A stretch of 64,000 bases of DNA. Source: Palsa-661 sp035535015 (GTDB lineage Bacteria > Actinomycetota > Acidimicrobiia > Acidimicrobiales > UBA8190). The notes below the pieces were generated by a model, which was given only the letters and a program-made list of their open reading frames with translations, was not told the origin of the DNA and searched no databases. Both the position numbers and the translations under genes were made by a program. The stretch is taken from NCBI GenBank assembly GCA_035535015.1, contig DATLQU010000019.1, forward strand, positions 1 through 64,000. Reading direction: 5' to 3'. Positions 18,264 through 27,067 of the stretch are shown in pieces. Position 1 is the first letter of the stretch; each line of letters starts with the position of its first letter.

Positions 18264-19072
18264 CGGCCTCCCGCGATGACGAGCTCCCCCGGATGACCGG
18301 AGCCGCTCCCCCGCCTGCCGCCGGCATCGTGGTGGCCGCCTTCGATTTCGACGGGACCCTGACCCACGGCGGGAGTGTCTGGCCGTTCCTGGTGGCCGTC
18401 CGGGGCCGTCGACAGGTCGTCACCGCCGCGGTGGCGCTGTCGGGCCAGCTGGCCCGGGCCGCCGTTTTCGGCGGGCACCACGTCGACGAGGCGAAGGAGG
18501 CGCTCTTCCGGCGCACCCTCGGTGGGCTCCCAGCCGACGAGGTGGCCGCCATGGCCGACACCTTCGGGCTGGCCCACTACCGGCGCCGGGGCCGGTCCGA
18601 CGTGCGGGAACGACTCGAGTGGCACCGGGTCCAGGGCCACCGGCTGGTCATCGTCTCGGCCTCGCCCGACTGTTATGTGAACGCCGTCGGCCGGGAGCTC
18701 GGGGTCGACGCCGTCCTGGCCACCCGCCTGGCCGTGGGCCCCGACGGTCGTCTGACCGGGAACTACCAGGGTCGGAACTGCCGGGGGGCGGAAAAGATCG
18801 CCCGGGTCCGCCGGTGGATGAAAGAGCAGACATCCACGAACGGTTCCGCCGCCGCCGTGGCCGATGTCCTGTGGGCCTACGGCAACAGCGACGGTGACCG
18901 GCTTCTGCTCGGGGGCGCCGACATCGGGGTCGACGTGGGCCGGTTGGGCCGGTTCGGGGCCCTGCGCCGGTTCCGCCGGCTGTCGGACCTGGGCGCCGCC
19001 GTGACCAGCTCCGGCGGAAGTGGTGATACGTCCGGGGGAGAACGGCGCGAAAGACGGTGGCGGCATCGATGA
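18260..19072 (+). CDS. HAD-IB family hydrolase (SerB/CicA-like phosphatase)
   Basis: 270 aa. HAD motif I is AAFDFDGTLTHGG, motif II is VIVSASPDCYV, and motif III/IV is the Lys in RGAEKIARV followed by AYGNSDGDRLLL. It belongs to subfamily IB, which includes phosphoserine phosphatase-like and lysolipid-related enzymes. The start overlaps the crotonase stop by 4 nt. The C-terminal 30 residues are Gly/Arg-rich and poorly conserved in look. The substrate cannot be inferred. Confidence 0.9.
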   Translation: MTASRDDELPRMTGAAPPPAAGIVVAAFDFDGTLTHGGSVWPFLVAVRGRRQVVTAAVALSGQLARAAVFGGHHVDEAKEALFRRTLGGLPADEVAAMADTFGLAHYRRRGRSDVRERLEWHRVQGHRLVIVSASPDCYVNAVGRELGVDAVLATRLAVGPDGRLTGNYQGRNCRGAEKIARVRRWMKEQTSTNGSAAAVADVLWAYGNSDGDRLLLGGADIGVDVGRLGRFGALRRFRRLSDLGAAVTSSGGSGDTSGGERRERRWRHR

Positions 19073-19123
19073 GGCGCGAGGCGGTGATCTCGAGGACGGC
19101 GTCAAGGCCTCAGGGGAAAGCCG

Positions 19124-21235
19124 TCACTGGGGAGCGAGCGCACCGCCGACCAGATGACCGCCGTAGCCGGGGACGGCCACGGCCACGTCGCCGAACTGCG
19201 GGGCGTCGCCGAAGCCGACGGCCTGACCCGAGGCCGTGACGACGATGTACCCCTGGCCGGTGGCCGTGGCCAGGACGGCCACCGCCGTCGAGCGCAGACC
19301 GATACCGGGCAACGACCCCAGATAGGGGGCGTCGCCGAAGGAGAAGATTCCCCCGTCGGCCCCCACCAGCCAGTAGCCGCCGTCGTCGGGCGTGGCTGCC
19401 ATCCCCACGATGGGCTGGTCCAGGTGTTGCCCGCCCATGGAGCCGTGGAAGGCGGCGTCGCCGAAGGAGAAGATGCCGCCGTCGGAGGCCACCGTCCAGT
19501 AACCACCGCCGTCGGAGGTGGGGGCCATGCCCACCATGGGGGCGTCCAGATGCTTGGCACCCATGGATCCGTGGAAGCCGGCGTCGCCGAAGGAGAAGAT
19601 GCCGCCGTCGGAGGCGACGGTCCAGTAGCCACCGCCGGCGGCGGTGGGGGCCATGCCCACCATGGGGGCGTCGAGATGACGGCCGCCCATCGAACCCTGG
19701 AAGCCGGCGTCGCCGAAGGAGAAGATGCCGCCGTCGGAGGCGACGGTCCAGTAGCCGTTGTGGTCGGTCGTCCGGGCCATGCCCACCATGGGGGCGTCGA
19801 GATGCCGGCCCCCCATGGAACCGGAGAACCCGGCGCTGCCGAAGGAGAAGATGCCGCCGTCCGAGGCCACCAGCCAGTAGCCGGCGATGCCGCCGCTCGG
19901 CTGGCCCCCCACCGAGAACCAGTTCGACAGGGCGAAGCCACCCATGCCGAAATTGGCGAAGTCGGCGGCGAAGGTGTCGCCGGTCATCGTCGCGGTGCCG
20001 CTCGACCCTTCGAGCGCCAGCTGGAGGACCCGGCCGCCGACGTCGCCGAGGCCGTTTCGCTGGATCACCTGGACCGAGATCAGCGAGCCGATCTGGGGGA
20101 ACCGGGCCGTGACGGCCGAGACGGGGATGTTCACCGTGTAGGCGTGATAGGGGTTGCAGGCCCCGGCCACACAGACCGCGTCCCCGTCGTCGGGCACGGC
20201 GGCGAAGGTCCCGCCCGCCGTGTAGCCCCCCGTCGACGAGGAGTACTGGGTGAGAGCCGGGGAACCACTCGGGAGCAGAACGGCTTGGCCCGCCGTCTCG
20301 CTGCTGGCCATGTCGGTCAGTAGGTTCTCGTTGGCCGTGCCTGGGTAGTCCTGGCACGCGGTGGTGTCACAGATGTCGGCGTACCCGAAGTACGCACCGG
20401 TGCCCCACCTGGCCATGACGTAAGAGCGCGCCGCCACGGCCTGGGCTTCGAGCTCCTGAAAACCCTGGGGTTCTCCCTGCCCACCGGCGGCGCCCAACGA
20501 TCCCCACGATGCCGGGGATTCTGACGGGGTGACGTCGGCCACGTAATCACCGAGCGGCACCACGTTGATTGCCCGCACCTGATTGGCGGAGTTCACCGTG
20601 CCCTGGATGGTCCCGTGCACGGTGATGTTCCCCCCGACGTAACAGAGCGTCAGCTCGCCGCTCCCAGGCGAGGCCACGGGACCGCCAGAGACGGGGGTGG
20701 CCGTGCCCCAGTTCCCACCGCACCCGCCGCTACTCACCTCGACCATCCACGTGCTGCCCACCAATTCGAACAAGGCGGCATGACCGCCGGAAACAGCCAC
20801 TCCCCCGGCGGTGAATCCCGAGCTCGAGATCACGATGATGTTGAGGTTTCCCCCATTTGTGTTCTCGGTCAGAGCGACCGAGACAGGGGTGCTGTCGTTG
20901 AAACTGCCCGACGTGTTGACCGACGTGCTTCCCCCCGCGGCGAGGGTGCCGTAGTAGTGCTGGAGGATCTGGCTGTAGCTGAGTCCCTGCAGTGCGTAGC
21001 CCAAAGCGCCCCACTGACCCATGCCGGCGCCTCCACCGACGCCGTGGACCTGAAGCGTCACGTTGGGGGTCGGGTAGGCGCCGGAGGAAGCGGGCGAGGC
21101 CACCAGGACGACGGCGGCGATGACGGGGGCGCAACAGACGGCGGAGACGAGTCGGCCCGCGCGATGGCGAAGGGGCAATCGGGGGAAGCTGATGCGTTCG
21201 ATGCTATCGGCGTGGTCCGTCGTCGCCGGGGACAC
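19124..21235 (-). CDS. secreted SpoIID/LytB-domain protein with six C-terminal 42-aa repeats
   Basis: About 703 aa from GTG at 21235; a start at 21538 would add 101 unlikely residues and overlap the divergent gene. A basic stretch plus hydrophobic segment (SAVCCAPVIAAVVLVASPAS) is a signal peptide. The SpoIID domain is marked by GAGMGQWGALGYALQG, SYSQILQHYYG, VPLGDYVADVTPSESP and LEAQAVAARSYVMARWG. SpoIID proteins are lytic transglycosylases or amidase enhancers acting on peptidoglycan. From about residue 452 six 42-aa repeats follow (GYWTVASDGGIFSFGDAG type), the last two degenerate. The same repeat ends the protein at 29396. I infer a wall-acting enzyme with a repeat-based surface or glycan-binding tail. 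Confidence 0.9.
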   Translation of the reverse strand: MSPATTDHADSIERISFPRLPLRHRAGRLVSAVCCAPVIAAVVLVASPASSGAYPTPNVTLQVHGVGGGAGMGQWGALGYALQGLSYSQILQHYYGTLAAGGSTSVNTSGSFNDSTPVSVALTENTNGGNLNIIVISSSGFTAGGVAVSGGHAALFELVGSTWMVEVSSGGCGGNWGTATPVSGGPVASPGSGELTLCYVGGNITVHGTIQGTVNSANQVRAINVVPLGDYVADVTPSESPASWGSLGAAGGQGEPQGFQELEAQAVAARSYVMARWGTGAYFGYADICDTTACQDYPGTANENLLTDMASSETAGQAVLLPSGSPALTQYSSSTGGYTAGGTFAAVPDDGDAVCVAGACNPYHAYTVNIPVSAVTARFPQIGSLISVQVIQRNGLGDVGGRVLQLALEGSSGTATMTGDTFAADFANFGMGGFALSNWFSVGGQPSGGIAGYWLVASDGGIFSFGSAGFSGSMGGRHLDAPMVGMARTTDHNGYWTVASDGGIFSFGDAGFQGSMGGRHLDAPMVGMAPTAAGGGYWTVASDGGIFSFGDAGFHGSMGAKHLDAPMVGMAPTSDGGGYWTVASDGGIFSFGDAAFHGSMGGQHLDQPIVGMAATPDDGGYWLVGADGGIFSFGDAPYLGSLPGIGLRSTAVAVLATATGQGYIVVTASGQAVGFGDAPQFGDVAVAVPGYGGHLVGGALAPQ
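19127..19882 (-). repeat. six 126-bp coding repeats (42 aa each)
   Basis: Six in-frame 126-bp units encode GYW.VASDGGIFSFGDA..GS.. type repeats; the first four are near-identical in protein and very similar in DNA, the last two are diverged. They occupy the 3' end of the SpoIID-like gene. Confidence 0.92.
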
Positions 21236-21350
21236 CGGCGGATCCTCCGCCCGCGGCGATGGAACCGCTGGTAGCGTGCCCGAAGCGGGCGGGGGCCCAC
21301 CATCGCGAACGGCCACCGACGTCGTCTGGCACGTGTCAGAGGAGCTGCCG

Positions 21351-23117
21351 GTGAACGTGCGTGCGCTCGGCCGCGAGGACCTGCGACAGGTTTCGCACCT
21401 GCACCGCGACTCCGTCCGCGGCTGGTCTCCGCCCAGCACGGCGTGGCTGCGGTCACCCACCTTCCTGACCTCCGTGGTCATCGGTGCTGTGACGTTGGCG
21501 CTGCGTCTCACGTACGGCGCATCCGGACCCACCGACACCGACGGGGCCCAGTTCGTGTCGGGCTCGGGCCGCTTCGACGTGGCTCACGGCTCGCCGGCGG
21601 CCCCCGGATCCTGGCTGTACGTGGCGGCGGGGCATGCCGTGCATCTGGTCACCGGACTGAACGCCGTCCACAGCCTGGTGGTCTTGGCCGCCCTGGCCTC
21701 GGCCGGAGCCGCCGCCCTCACCTGTGTGGCCGGGACGGCCCTCGGCGGACGTTTCGTCGGTGTGGCCTCGGCCCTGCTCGTGGCCTCCGCCCCGGCGTCG
21801 TGGTTCGCCGGCTCCACCGTGTCGGCCTACGGATTCGACACCATGGTCGGTGCTCTGTTGGTCGTGCTCGCCCGCCGGGCCCGTCCCTACCGGGCGCACG
21901 GGGTGGTGGCCGCGGTCGTCCTCATGCTGGGCGCCGGTGTGCGTCTGTCGATGCTGCCCGCCTTCGCCCTTCTGGCCGGCATCGCCGTGGTGGCGAGCGT
22001 CCGCACGGTGGGCCAGTTGCTGGCCACCGTGGCCGGCGGTCTGGCCGCCCTGGCCGCGTGGCTCGCGCCGGTGATCGCCATCCAACCGGGCGGCTTCCAG
22101 GCCTGGGTGCACGCCGTGCACGTGCAGATATCCGACGCCGCCCAGAGCTCGTCGGTGTTCGTGGCGCCGGCGTCGAGGGCGGTCACCAACATCGGCACGT
22201 TCGGAGCCTGGTCGATCGTGAGCCTCGGACCCGTTGTTCTCATAGGCATCCTCGGCATCGTGGCCCTGATGGCCGCCCGGATCGTGACGCGGCACCCGGC
22301 CGGCAACGTGGCGAGGCGCATTTGGAGCACGACCCATGAGCCCATCGACCGGATCGAACGGCCCTGGTACCAGCGGACGGGGGCCGTTCTCGGCGCCGCC
22401 GTCGTCCCGCCGGTGGCCCTCGTCGCCCTGGGCCGGTTCGCCGGTGGTGGCGACGTGCTGTGGTACCTGGCCCCGGTGACGGTGCTGATGCTGCTGCCGG
22501 TGGCCAGGCTGCTTCACCACAGAACGCCGGGCGTTCGTGCCGTTGCCGGCGTGGTGGCCTCCCTGCTCGTGGCCGGCATCGTCGCCGTCAACATCCAGAG
22601 ATTCGTGGCCGCGCCGGGCATCCTGCCCGCCAGCGTGGCCCGCGACCATCCGGGATGGTGGCTCTCGCAGCCCCGCTACCAGGCGCCCTACGCCGAGACG
22701 GCCCAGACGATCAGATCGGCTGACGCCACCGACCGGTCTTTCGGACAGCTCCGATCGGTGGCCGACCCGGCCACCGATGTGATCGTCTGCGTCTCCTCGC
22801 AGAACGGTGCGGCCATCTTCCGGCGGCTCGGCGCCGAGCTCCCGAGCTTCCGGATCGTACTCGTCGATCCGGTGCAATTCCTCGAACGCGACGGCCTGCT
22901 CTTCCCCGCCCACACCTCGATACTGCGTGTCGGCCCCGGAGGTCACGCCGTCTTCCTCGTGTCCACACCCTCGGCGCAGATGCGGACGCTCGCCTCCTCC
23001 GGCGCGGCCGCGAGAACGGCGACGACGGTGGCCGGCGCCCAGGTCTGGCGGGTACAGCCGGGAGCGACGTTGTTCGGCGTGACGGTGACGCAGTCGTCGC
23101 CACGGCGGCCGCGGTGA
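21351..23117 (+). CDS. polytopic membrane protein, GT-C glycosyltransferase-like
   Basis: 588 aa from GTG at 21351, with AGAGGAG upstream. A cytoplasmic N-terminus of about 40 residues precedes roughly ten hydrophobic helices and an extracytoplasmic C-terminal domain (about 430-588). The first loop, with acidic PTDTDGAQF after helix 1, is like the catalytic loop of GT-C enzymes of the DUF2723/GT39 kind, which use polyprenyl-phosphate sugars. The assignment rests on topology and that loop, not on a full motif set. It is divergent from the SpoIID-like gene across 115 bp and convergent with the Wzt-like gene. A role in surface glycan assembly fits its neighbours. Confidence 0.65.
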   Translation: MNVRALGREDLRQVSHLHRDSVRGWSPPSTAWLRSPTFLTSVVIGAVTLALRLTYGASGPTDTDGAQFVSGSGRFDVAHGSPAAPGSWLYVAAGHAVHLVTGLNAVHSLVVLAALASAGAAALTCVAGTALGGRFVGVASALLVASAPASWFAGSTVSAYGFDTMVGALLVVLARRARPYRAHGVVAAVVLMLGAGVRLSMLPAFALLAGIAVVASVRTVGQLLATVAGGLAALAAWLAPVIAIQPGGFQAWVHAVHVQISDAAQSSSVFVAPASRAVTNIGTFGAWSIVSLGPVVLIGILGIVALMAARIVTRHPAGNVARRIWSTTHEPIDRIERPWYQRTGAVLGAAVVPPVALVALGRFAGGGDVLWYLAPVTVLMLLPVARLLHHRTPGVRAVAGVVASLLVAGIVAVNIQRFVAAPGILPASVARDHPGWWLSQPRYQAPYAETAQTIRSADATDRSFGQLRSVADPATDVIVCVSSQNGAAIFRRLGAELPSFRIVLVDPVQFLERDGLLFPAHTSILRVGPGGHAVFLVSTPSAQMRTLASSGAAARTATTVAGAQVWRVQPGATLFGVTVTQSSPRRPR

Positions 23118-23137
23118 CCAGACGGCCCGGCCGGTGA

Positions 23138-24349
23138 CTAACTGAGGCTGGCGGTACGGATCTCCACCCGGAGGTCGAGGGCCACCGTGCCGCGTGAACG
23201 TCCCGGGTTCATCACCTTGAAGGTGACCATCTCCCGGCGGTCGTAGACGATCCCCAGGCGGCTCTTCAACTCGACGGCGATGTTGTAGCCGCCGTCGAGG
23301 AAGGGGATGTGGTCGAAGGTCAGATCGGCCCGGCCCCGGCCGACGGGAATGTCGAAGCGCTGGCCGATGATCTCGGTATCCGTGGCGTAGGCCAACTCGT
23401 TGAACTGGTCGTGGATCTCCACGCCGATCACCATGTCGGGCACCGGCTCCATGGCCTCGAAGCCGAGGTGGACGGACAAGGGCTCCCCGGGCAGGAGATA
23501 GTCCCGCGTCCCCGTGCCCGGATGCTCGATGTCGACGGAGGCGATGGTGACGGGACGGTAGACGGGGACCTCCGAGACCGGCTCGGAGGCGGTGATGGCC
23601 GATTCGGGCGCCAGGGTGAGGAGGTGCTCGTGATAGATCTTCACCGCCTCGGCGGCGGAGGCGTAGCCGATCATCTCCCCCGAGCTGAGGACGGCCGCCT
23701 TGTCACAGATGACCCGGACCAGGTCAGCCGAGTGGGTGACGAACAAGATGGTCCGGCCGTCATCCTGGAACTCCTTGATCCGGCCCATGCACTTGCGCTG
23801 GAAATTCTCGTCACCTACGGCCAGGACCTCGTCCACCACCAGGATGTCGGGGTCGACGTTCACGGCCACGGCGAAACCGAGACGGACGTACATGCCCGAC
23901 GAGTAGTACTTGACCTGGTTGTCGATAAAGTTCTCCAGCTCGGCGAAGGCCACGATCTCGTCGAAGCGGCGCTCCACCTCGCGGGTCGACATGCCGAGCA
24001 GCGACGCGTTCAGGAAGATGTTCTCCCGGCCCGAGAGCTCGGGTTGGAAGCCCGCTCCCAGTTCGAGCAAGGCGGCCAGGGTCCCGCGGACGACGATCTT
24101 GCCCTTGGTCGGTTGCAAGATGCCCGACATGCACTTGAGCAGCGTGGACTTGCCTGAGCCGTTGCGGCCGAGAATGCCCACCGTCTGGCCCTCGGCCACC
24201 TCGAAGCTGATGTTCTTCAGAGCCCAGAAGTCCTCGTAGGAGTTGTTCCCCAGATGCAGAACGCGCTCTTTTAAGGAGTAGTACTTCTCGTGGTAGAGGC
24301 GGAACTTCTTGGAGACGTCGATGACGTCCACGGCGATATTCGAGGTCAT
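23138..24349 (-). CDS. polysaccharide ABC transporter ATPase (Wzt/TagH-like) with C-terminal substrate-binding domain
   Basis: 403 aa from ATG at 24349 (MTSNIAVDVIDVSKKF). Walker A is GILGRNGSGKSTLLK, signature YYSSGMYVRLG, Walker B DILVVDEVLAVGDE and the switch His is in FVTHSADL. From about residue 255 a beta-rich domain follows (PVTIASVDIEHPG ... FKVMNPGRSRG), matching Wzt-C, which recognises the non-reducing end of O-antigen-type chains. With the permease 7 nt upstream it would export a lipid-linked polysaccharide across the membrane. Convergent with the GT-C-like gene. Confidence 0.95.
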   Translation of the reverse strand: MTSNIAVDVIDVSKKFRLYHEKYYSLKERVLHLGNNSYEDFWALKNISFEVAEGQTVGILGRNGSGKSTLLKCMSGILQPTKGKIVVRGTLAALLELGAGFQPELSGRENIFLNASLLGMSTREVERRFDEIVAFAELENFIDNQVKYYSSGMYVRLGFAVAVNVDPDILVVDEVLAVGDENFQRKCMGRIKEFQDDGRTILFVTHSADLVRVICDKAAVLSSGEMIGYASAAEAVKIYHEHLLTLAPESAITASEPVSEVPVYRPVTIASVDIEHPGTGTRDYLLPGEPLSVHLGFEAMEPVPDMVIGVEIHDQFNELAYATDTEIIGQRFDIPVGRGRADLTFDHIPFLDGGYNIAVELKSRLGIVYDRREMVTFKVMNPGRSRGTVALDLRVEIRTASLS

Positions 24350-24356
24350 GTCCGGA

Positions 24357-25421
24357 TCAAAGCTCCTCGGCGAAGTTGCCCTCGAGGTGTCCGAACACCA
24401 CGAGGGCGGCGAGGAACAACAGGACCGAGGCGCCGAGAACGGCGAGATCGGCCTCCACGAACCAGTGGATGGGGTAGTTGGCCAGGACCCCATGCGCTAT
24501 CGGAGCATGCTTCAGAGACGCCAAGGTGGAGTGGGGGTGGAAGTCGTTGTAGAAGAAACGCTGGAAGGTCATGACGACGGGCGTGACGGGGTTGGCGAAG
24601 TAGAGCCAGATCAGCTTGGTGTGGGGGATGAAGAAGATGGTGTGTCTCTGGAGCGAATCGTGAACCCGACCCGAAAAGGCGTAGACGGTGGGGATGGCCC
24701 AGAACCAGGCCACCAGGAGGACCTCCACCAGGTGCTGGGTGTCGCGCAGGTAGACGTTCACGGCCGATAAGAAGATGGCCAGGGCCGAGGCGAAGACGAT
24801 GATGGCGGCCAGGGCGGGCAGGAGAAGCCAGATGTCACCCCAGGCAGGGGCGTGATGGAAGGCCACCATGAAAGCCACCATCACGATGGATTGGTAGAAG
24901 AAGAACATGAAGGCGGCGCCCACCGAGGCGAGCACCAATATCTCGCGTGGGAAGGCCACCTTCTTCACGATGCCGGCATTGACGACGACGGAGGTCGTGC
25001 CGCTCAACAGCCCTGACTGGAAGAGGTTCCAGACGAGCATGGCCGAGAACATGTAGATGACGAAGTGGGGGATGCCGTTCGGGAGGAAGTAGGTGAACAG
25101 GACGTAGAAGACGGCCAGGGTGAGCGCCGGGTTGAGCATGGACCACAGGAATCCGAGGACGGAATTCTTGTACTTGACCTTGATCTCCTTGCGGACCAGG
25201 AAGACGAAGAGCTCCCGGGCCTGCCACATCTCGCGGAGCCGGAGCCAGACGCTGACCCGGGCGGAGACGACCCGAGTGGGCTTGGAACCCCGGGCCGCCA
25301 CACGGACGGCCCGATCGGCGATCTCCTGCTCGCGTTTGGCCGAACGGCTCGGGGCGCCCGACTGATATGCCTCAGGCTCGCCGGCAGACTGCTCTCCCGT
25401 GTCGGCCCTTACCTCTGTCAC
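24357..25421 (-). CDS. polysaccharide ABC transporter permease (Wzm/TagG-like)
   Basis: 354 aa from GTG at 25421 (GGAG upstream). A cytoplasmic N-terminal tail of about 75 residues leads to the ABC-2 domain: an amphipathic entry helix (ELFVFLVRKEIKVKYKNSVLG), FLWSMLNPALTLAVFYVLFT and about six membrane helices in all. The motif LRDTQHLVEVLLVAWFW is typical of the Wzm/TagG family. The ATPase gene follows 7 nt downstream. clpP ends 26 nt upstream on the same strand, so exporter expression may depend partly on the clpP transcript. Confidence 0.93.
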   Translation of the reverse strand: MTEVRADTGEQSAGEPEAYQSGAPSRSAKREQEIADRAVRVAARGSKPTRVVSARVSVWLRLREMWQARELFVFLVRKEIKVKYKNSVLGFLWSMLNPALTLAVFYVLFTYFLPNGIPHFVIYMFSAMLVWNLFQSGLLSGTTSVVVNAGIVKKVAFPREILVLASVGAAFMFFFYQSIVMVAFMVAFHHAPAWGDIWLLLPALAAIIVFASALAIFLSAVNVYLRDTQHLVEVLLVAWFWAIPTVYAFSGRVHDSLQRHTIFFIPHTKLIWLYFANPVTPVVMTFQRFFYNDFHPHSTLASLKHAPIAHGVLANYPIHWFVEADLAVLGASVLLFLAALVVFGHLEGNFAEEL

Positions 25422-25447
25422 CGATGCTCCGATCCGGTGGTCGGCGT

Positions 25448-26089
25448 TCAGTGGGCGGCCGGCTGGGCGGCCGAGTGCTCGATCACGCGGTCGATGAAGC
25501 CGTAGTCCTTCGCCTCTTCGGCAGTGAACCAGCGGTCGCGGTCCGAGTCGGTCTCGATGCGCTCCACGGTCTGACCGGTGTGGAAGGCGATGCGCTCGGC
25601 CATCATCCGCTTGAGGTAGACGATCTGCTCGGCCTGGATGGCGATGTCGGTGGCCTGGCCCTGCATCTGGCCCGAGGGCTGATGCATGAGGATGCGGCTG
25701 TGGGGAAGGGCGAAGCGCTTGCCCGGCGCGCCGGCGCAGAGGAGAAACTGGCCCATGGAGGCGGCCAGGCCGACGCAAATCGTGCTGACGTCGCAGCTGA
25801 CGTACTGCATGGTGTCGTAGATGGCGAGACCGTCGGTGACCGAACCTCCCGGCGAATTGACGTAGAGGTTGATGTCCTTCTCGGAGTCCTCGGCGGCCAG
25901 GAGCAGCAGCTGGGCGCAGACCTGGTTGCCTACCGTCTCGTCGATGGCGCTACCGAGAAAGATGATCCGCTCCTTCAACAGGCGCTGGAAGACGTCGGCC
26001 GAGGCGAGGTCGGTTAGGTTGTTGTTCCGCATGGATGGGCCGGGGCCTGCGATCAGGGCAGATGAGGGGCGCGTGGAATGGGGTGCCAT
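25448..26089 (-). CDS. clpP: ATP-dependent Clp protease proteolytic subunit
   Basis: 213 aa from ATG at 26089; an in-frame GTG at 26119 is possible, and the conserved part starts at NNNLTDLASADVFQRLL. Catalytic triad: Ser in GLAASMGQF, His in LMHQPSGQMQG, Asp in DSDRDRWFTAEEA. Compartmentalised serine protease, working with ClpX/ClpC. It stands alone here, not in the usual tig-clpP1-clpP2-clpX cluster, and precedes the polysaccharide exporter, so it may be an additional paralog. It is divergent from the methyltransferase at 26156 across 66 bp. Confidence 0.95.
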   Translation of the reverse strand: MAPHSTRPSSALIAGPGPSMRNNNLTDLASADVFQRLLKERIIFLGSAIDETVGNQVCAQLLLLAAEDSEKDINLYVNSPGGSVTDGLAIYDTMQYVSCDVSTICVGLAASMGQFLLCAGAPGKRFALPHSRILMHQPSGQMQGQATDIAIQAEQIVYLKRMMAERIAFHTGQTVERIETDSDRDRWFTAEEAKDYGFIDRVIEHSAAQPAAH

Positions 26090-26155
26090 GCCTAGGAGGC
26101 TACCCCGGATGCCGGTCACATTCGGTCAATCCACGCCCTGGCGCGGTCGGCTGCG

Positions 26156-27067
26156 ATGACGGCCCGTCAGCGGCTCTGGCGCCGGGGACGGCGCGGACTG
26201 GCTGGGCTTTCTCCCGAGCGGGCCCTGTCGGTCGTCTACGAGCTGTTGCTTCACCGGGAGCCTGACGCGCACGGTCGGAGCGCCTACCTTCCCGGTCTGG
26301 AGGCGGGGACGGTGACACCGATGTTGCTGGCCGAGCGGTTCCTGGCGTCGGCCGAGTGGTGGACGGTGGTCTCCTTCTCCGATCTGAGCAGTTCTCTGCA
26401 CTTCAGCCGGAGCGTCTTCGTCCGGTCGCTGCCGCGGGCGCGGCGGATCCTCGACCTCGGTGGCACCGCTCTCGGTTCGTCGCAGGGAGCGATGGTGTTG
26501 ATGGGATACCCGTATCCGTTCGAGGAGTTGGTGGTGGTGGATCTGCCCCAGGACGACCGCAACGAGTTGTACAAAGAGGACGCTGAGCGCCATGTGGTCG
26601 AGACGGGGCTCGGGCCCGTGCACTACCACTACCACTCGATGACCGATCTGTCGTCGTACCCCGACGGTTCCTTCGATCTCGTCTACAGCGGGCAGAGCAT
26701 CGAACACGTTCCCGTCTCCGATGCCGACAAGGTGTTGGCCGAAGTGGCCCGGGTGCTGCGACCCGGCGGCTACCTCGGCCTCGACACACCGAACGCCCGG
26801 GTGTGCCGGTTGCAGCAGGCCGAGTACATCGACCCCGACCACGACTACGAGTACAGCCACGGCGAGATGGTCGACAAGCTCCACGGGGCCGGCTTCGAGA
26901 TCCTCGAAGCCAAGGGGCTCAATCACGCCGGACGCAGTCTGGCCGCCGGGGAGTTCTCCGTCTCGGAGGTGGCGACGCAACGTGGTCTCTTCGCCGATAT
27001 CGAGAGCTGTTACCTGTTGGGCTATGTCTGCCGGACGCCAGGTGGCGCGGCCGAGGAGGTCTCGTGA
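26156..27067 (+). CDS. DUF4214-like domain fused to SAM methyltransferase
   Basis: 303 aa. Residues about 20-70 (VVYELLLHREPDAHGRSAYL ... FLASAEW) match the DUF4214 pattern often found in glycan-cluster proteins. The rest is a class I methyltransferase: IDLGGTAL-like motif I (RRILDLGGTALGSSQG), acidic VVVDLPQDD, DLVYSGQSIEHV, and VLRPGGYLGLDTPNA. First gene of a four-nucleotide-overlapping operon (26156-29285) with a second methyltransferase-like gene and a GT4. A role in modifying a surface glycan is inferred from this context. Confidence 0.85.
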   Translation: MTARQRLWRRGRRGLAGLSPERALSVVYELLLHREPDAHGRSAYLPGLEAGTVTPMLLAERFLASAEWWTVVSFSDLSSSLHFSRSVFVRSLPRARRILDLGGTALGSSQGAMVLMGYPYPFEELVVVDLPQDDRNELYKEDAERHVVETGLGPVHYHYHSMTDLSSYPDGSFDLVYSGQSIEHVPVSDADKVLAEVARVLRPGGYLGLDTPNARVCRLQQAEYIDPDHDYEYSHGEMVDKLHGAGFEILEAKGLNHAGRSLAAGEFSVSEVATQRGLFADIESCYLLGYVCRTPGGAAEEVS

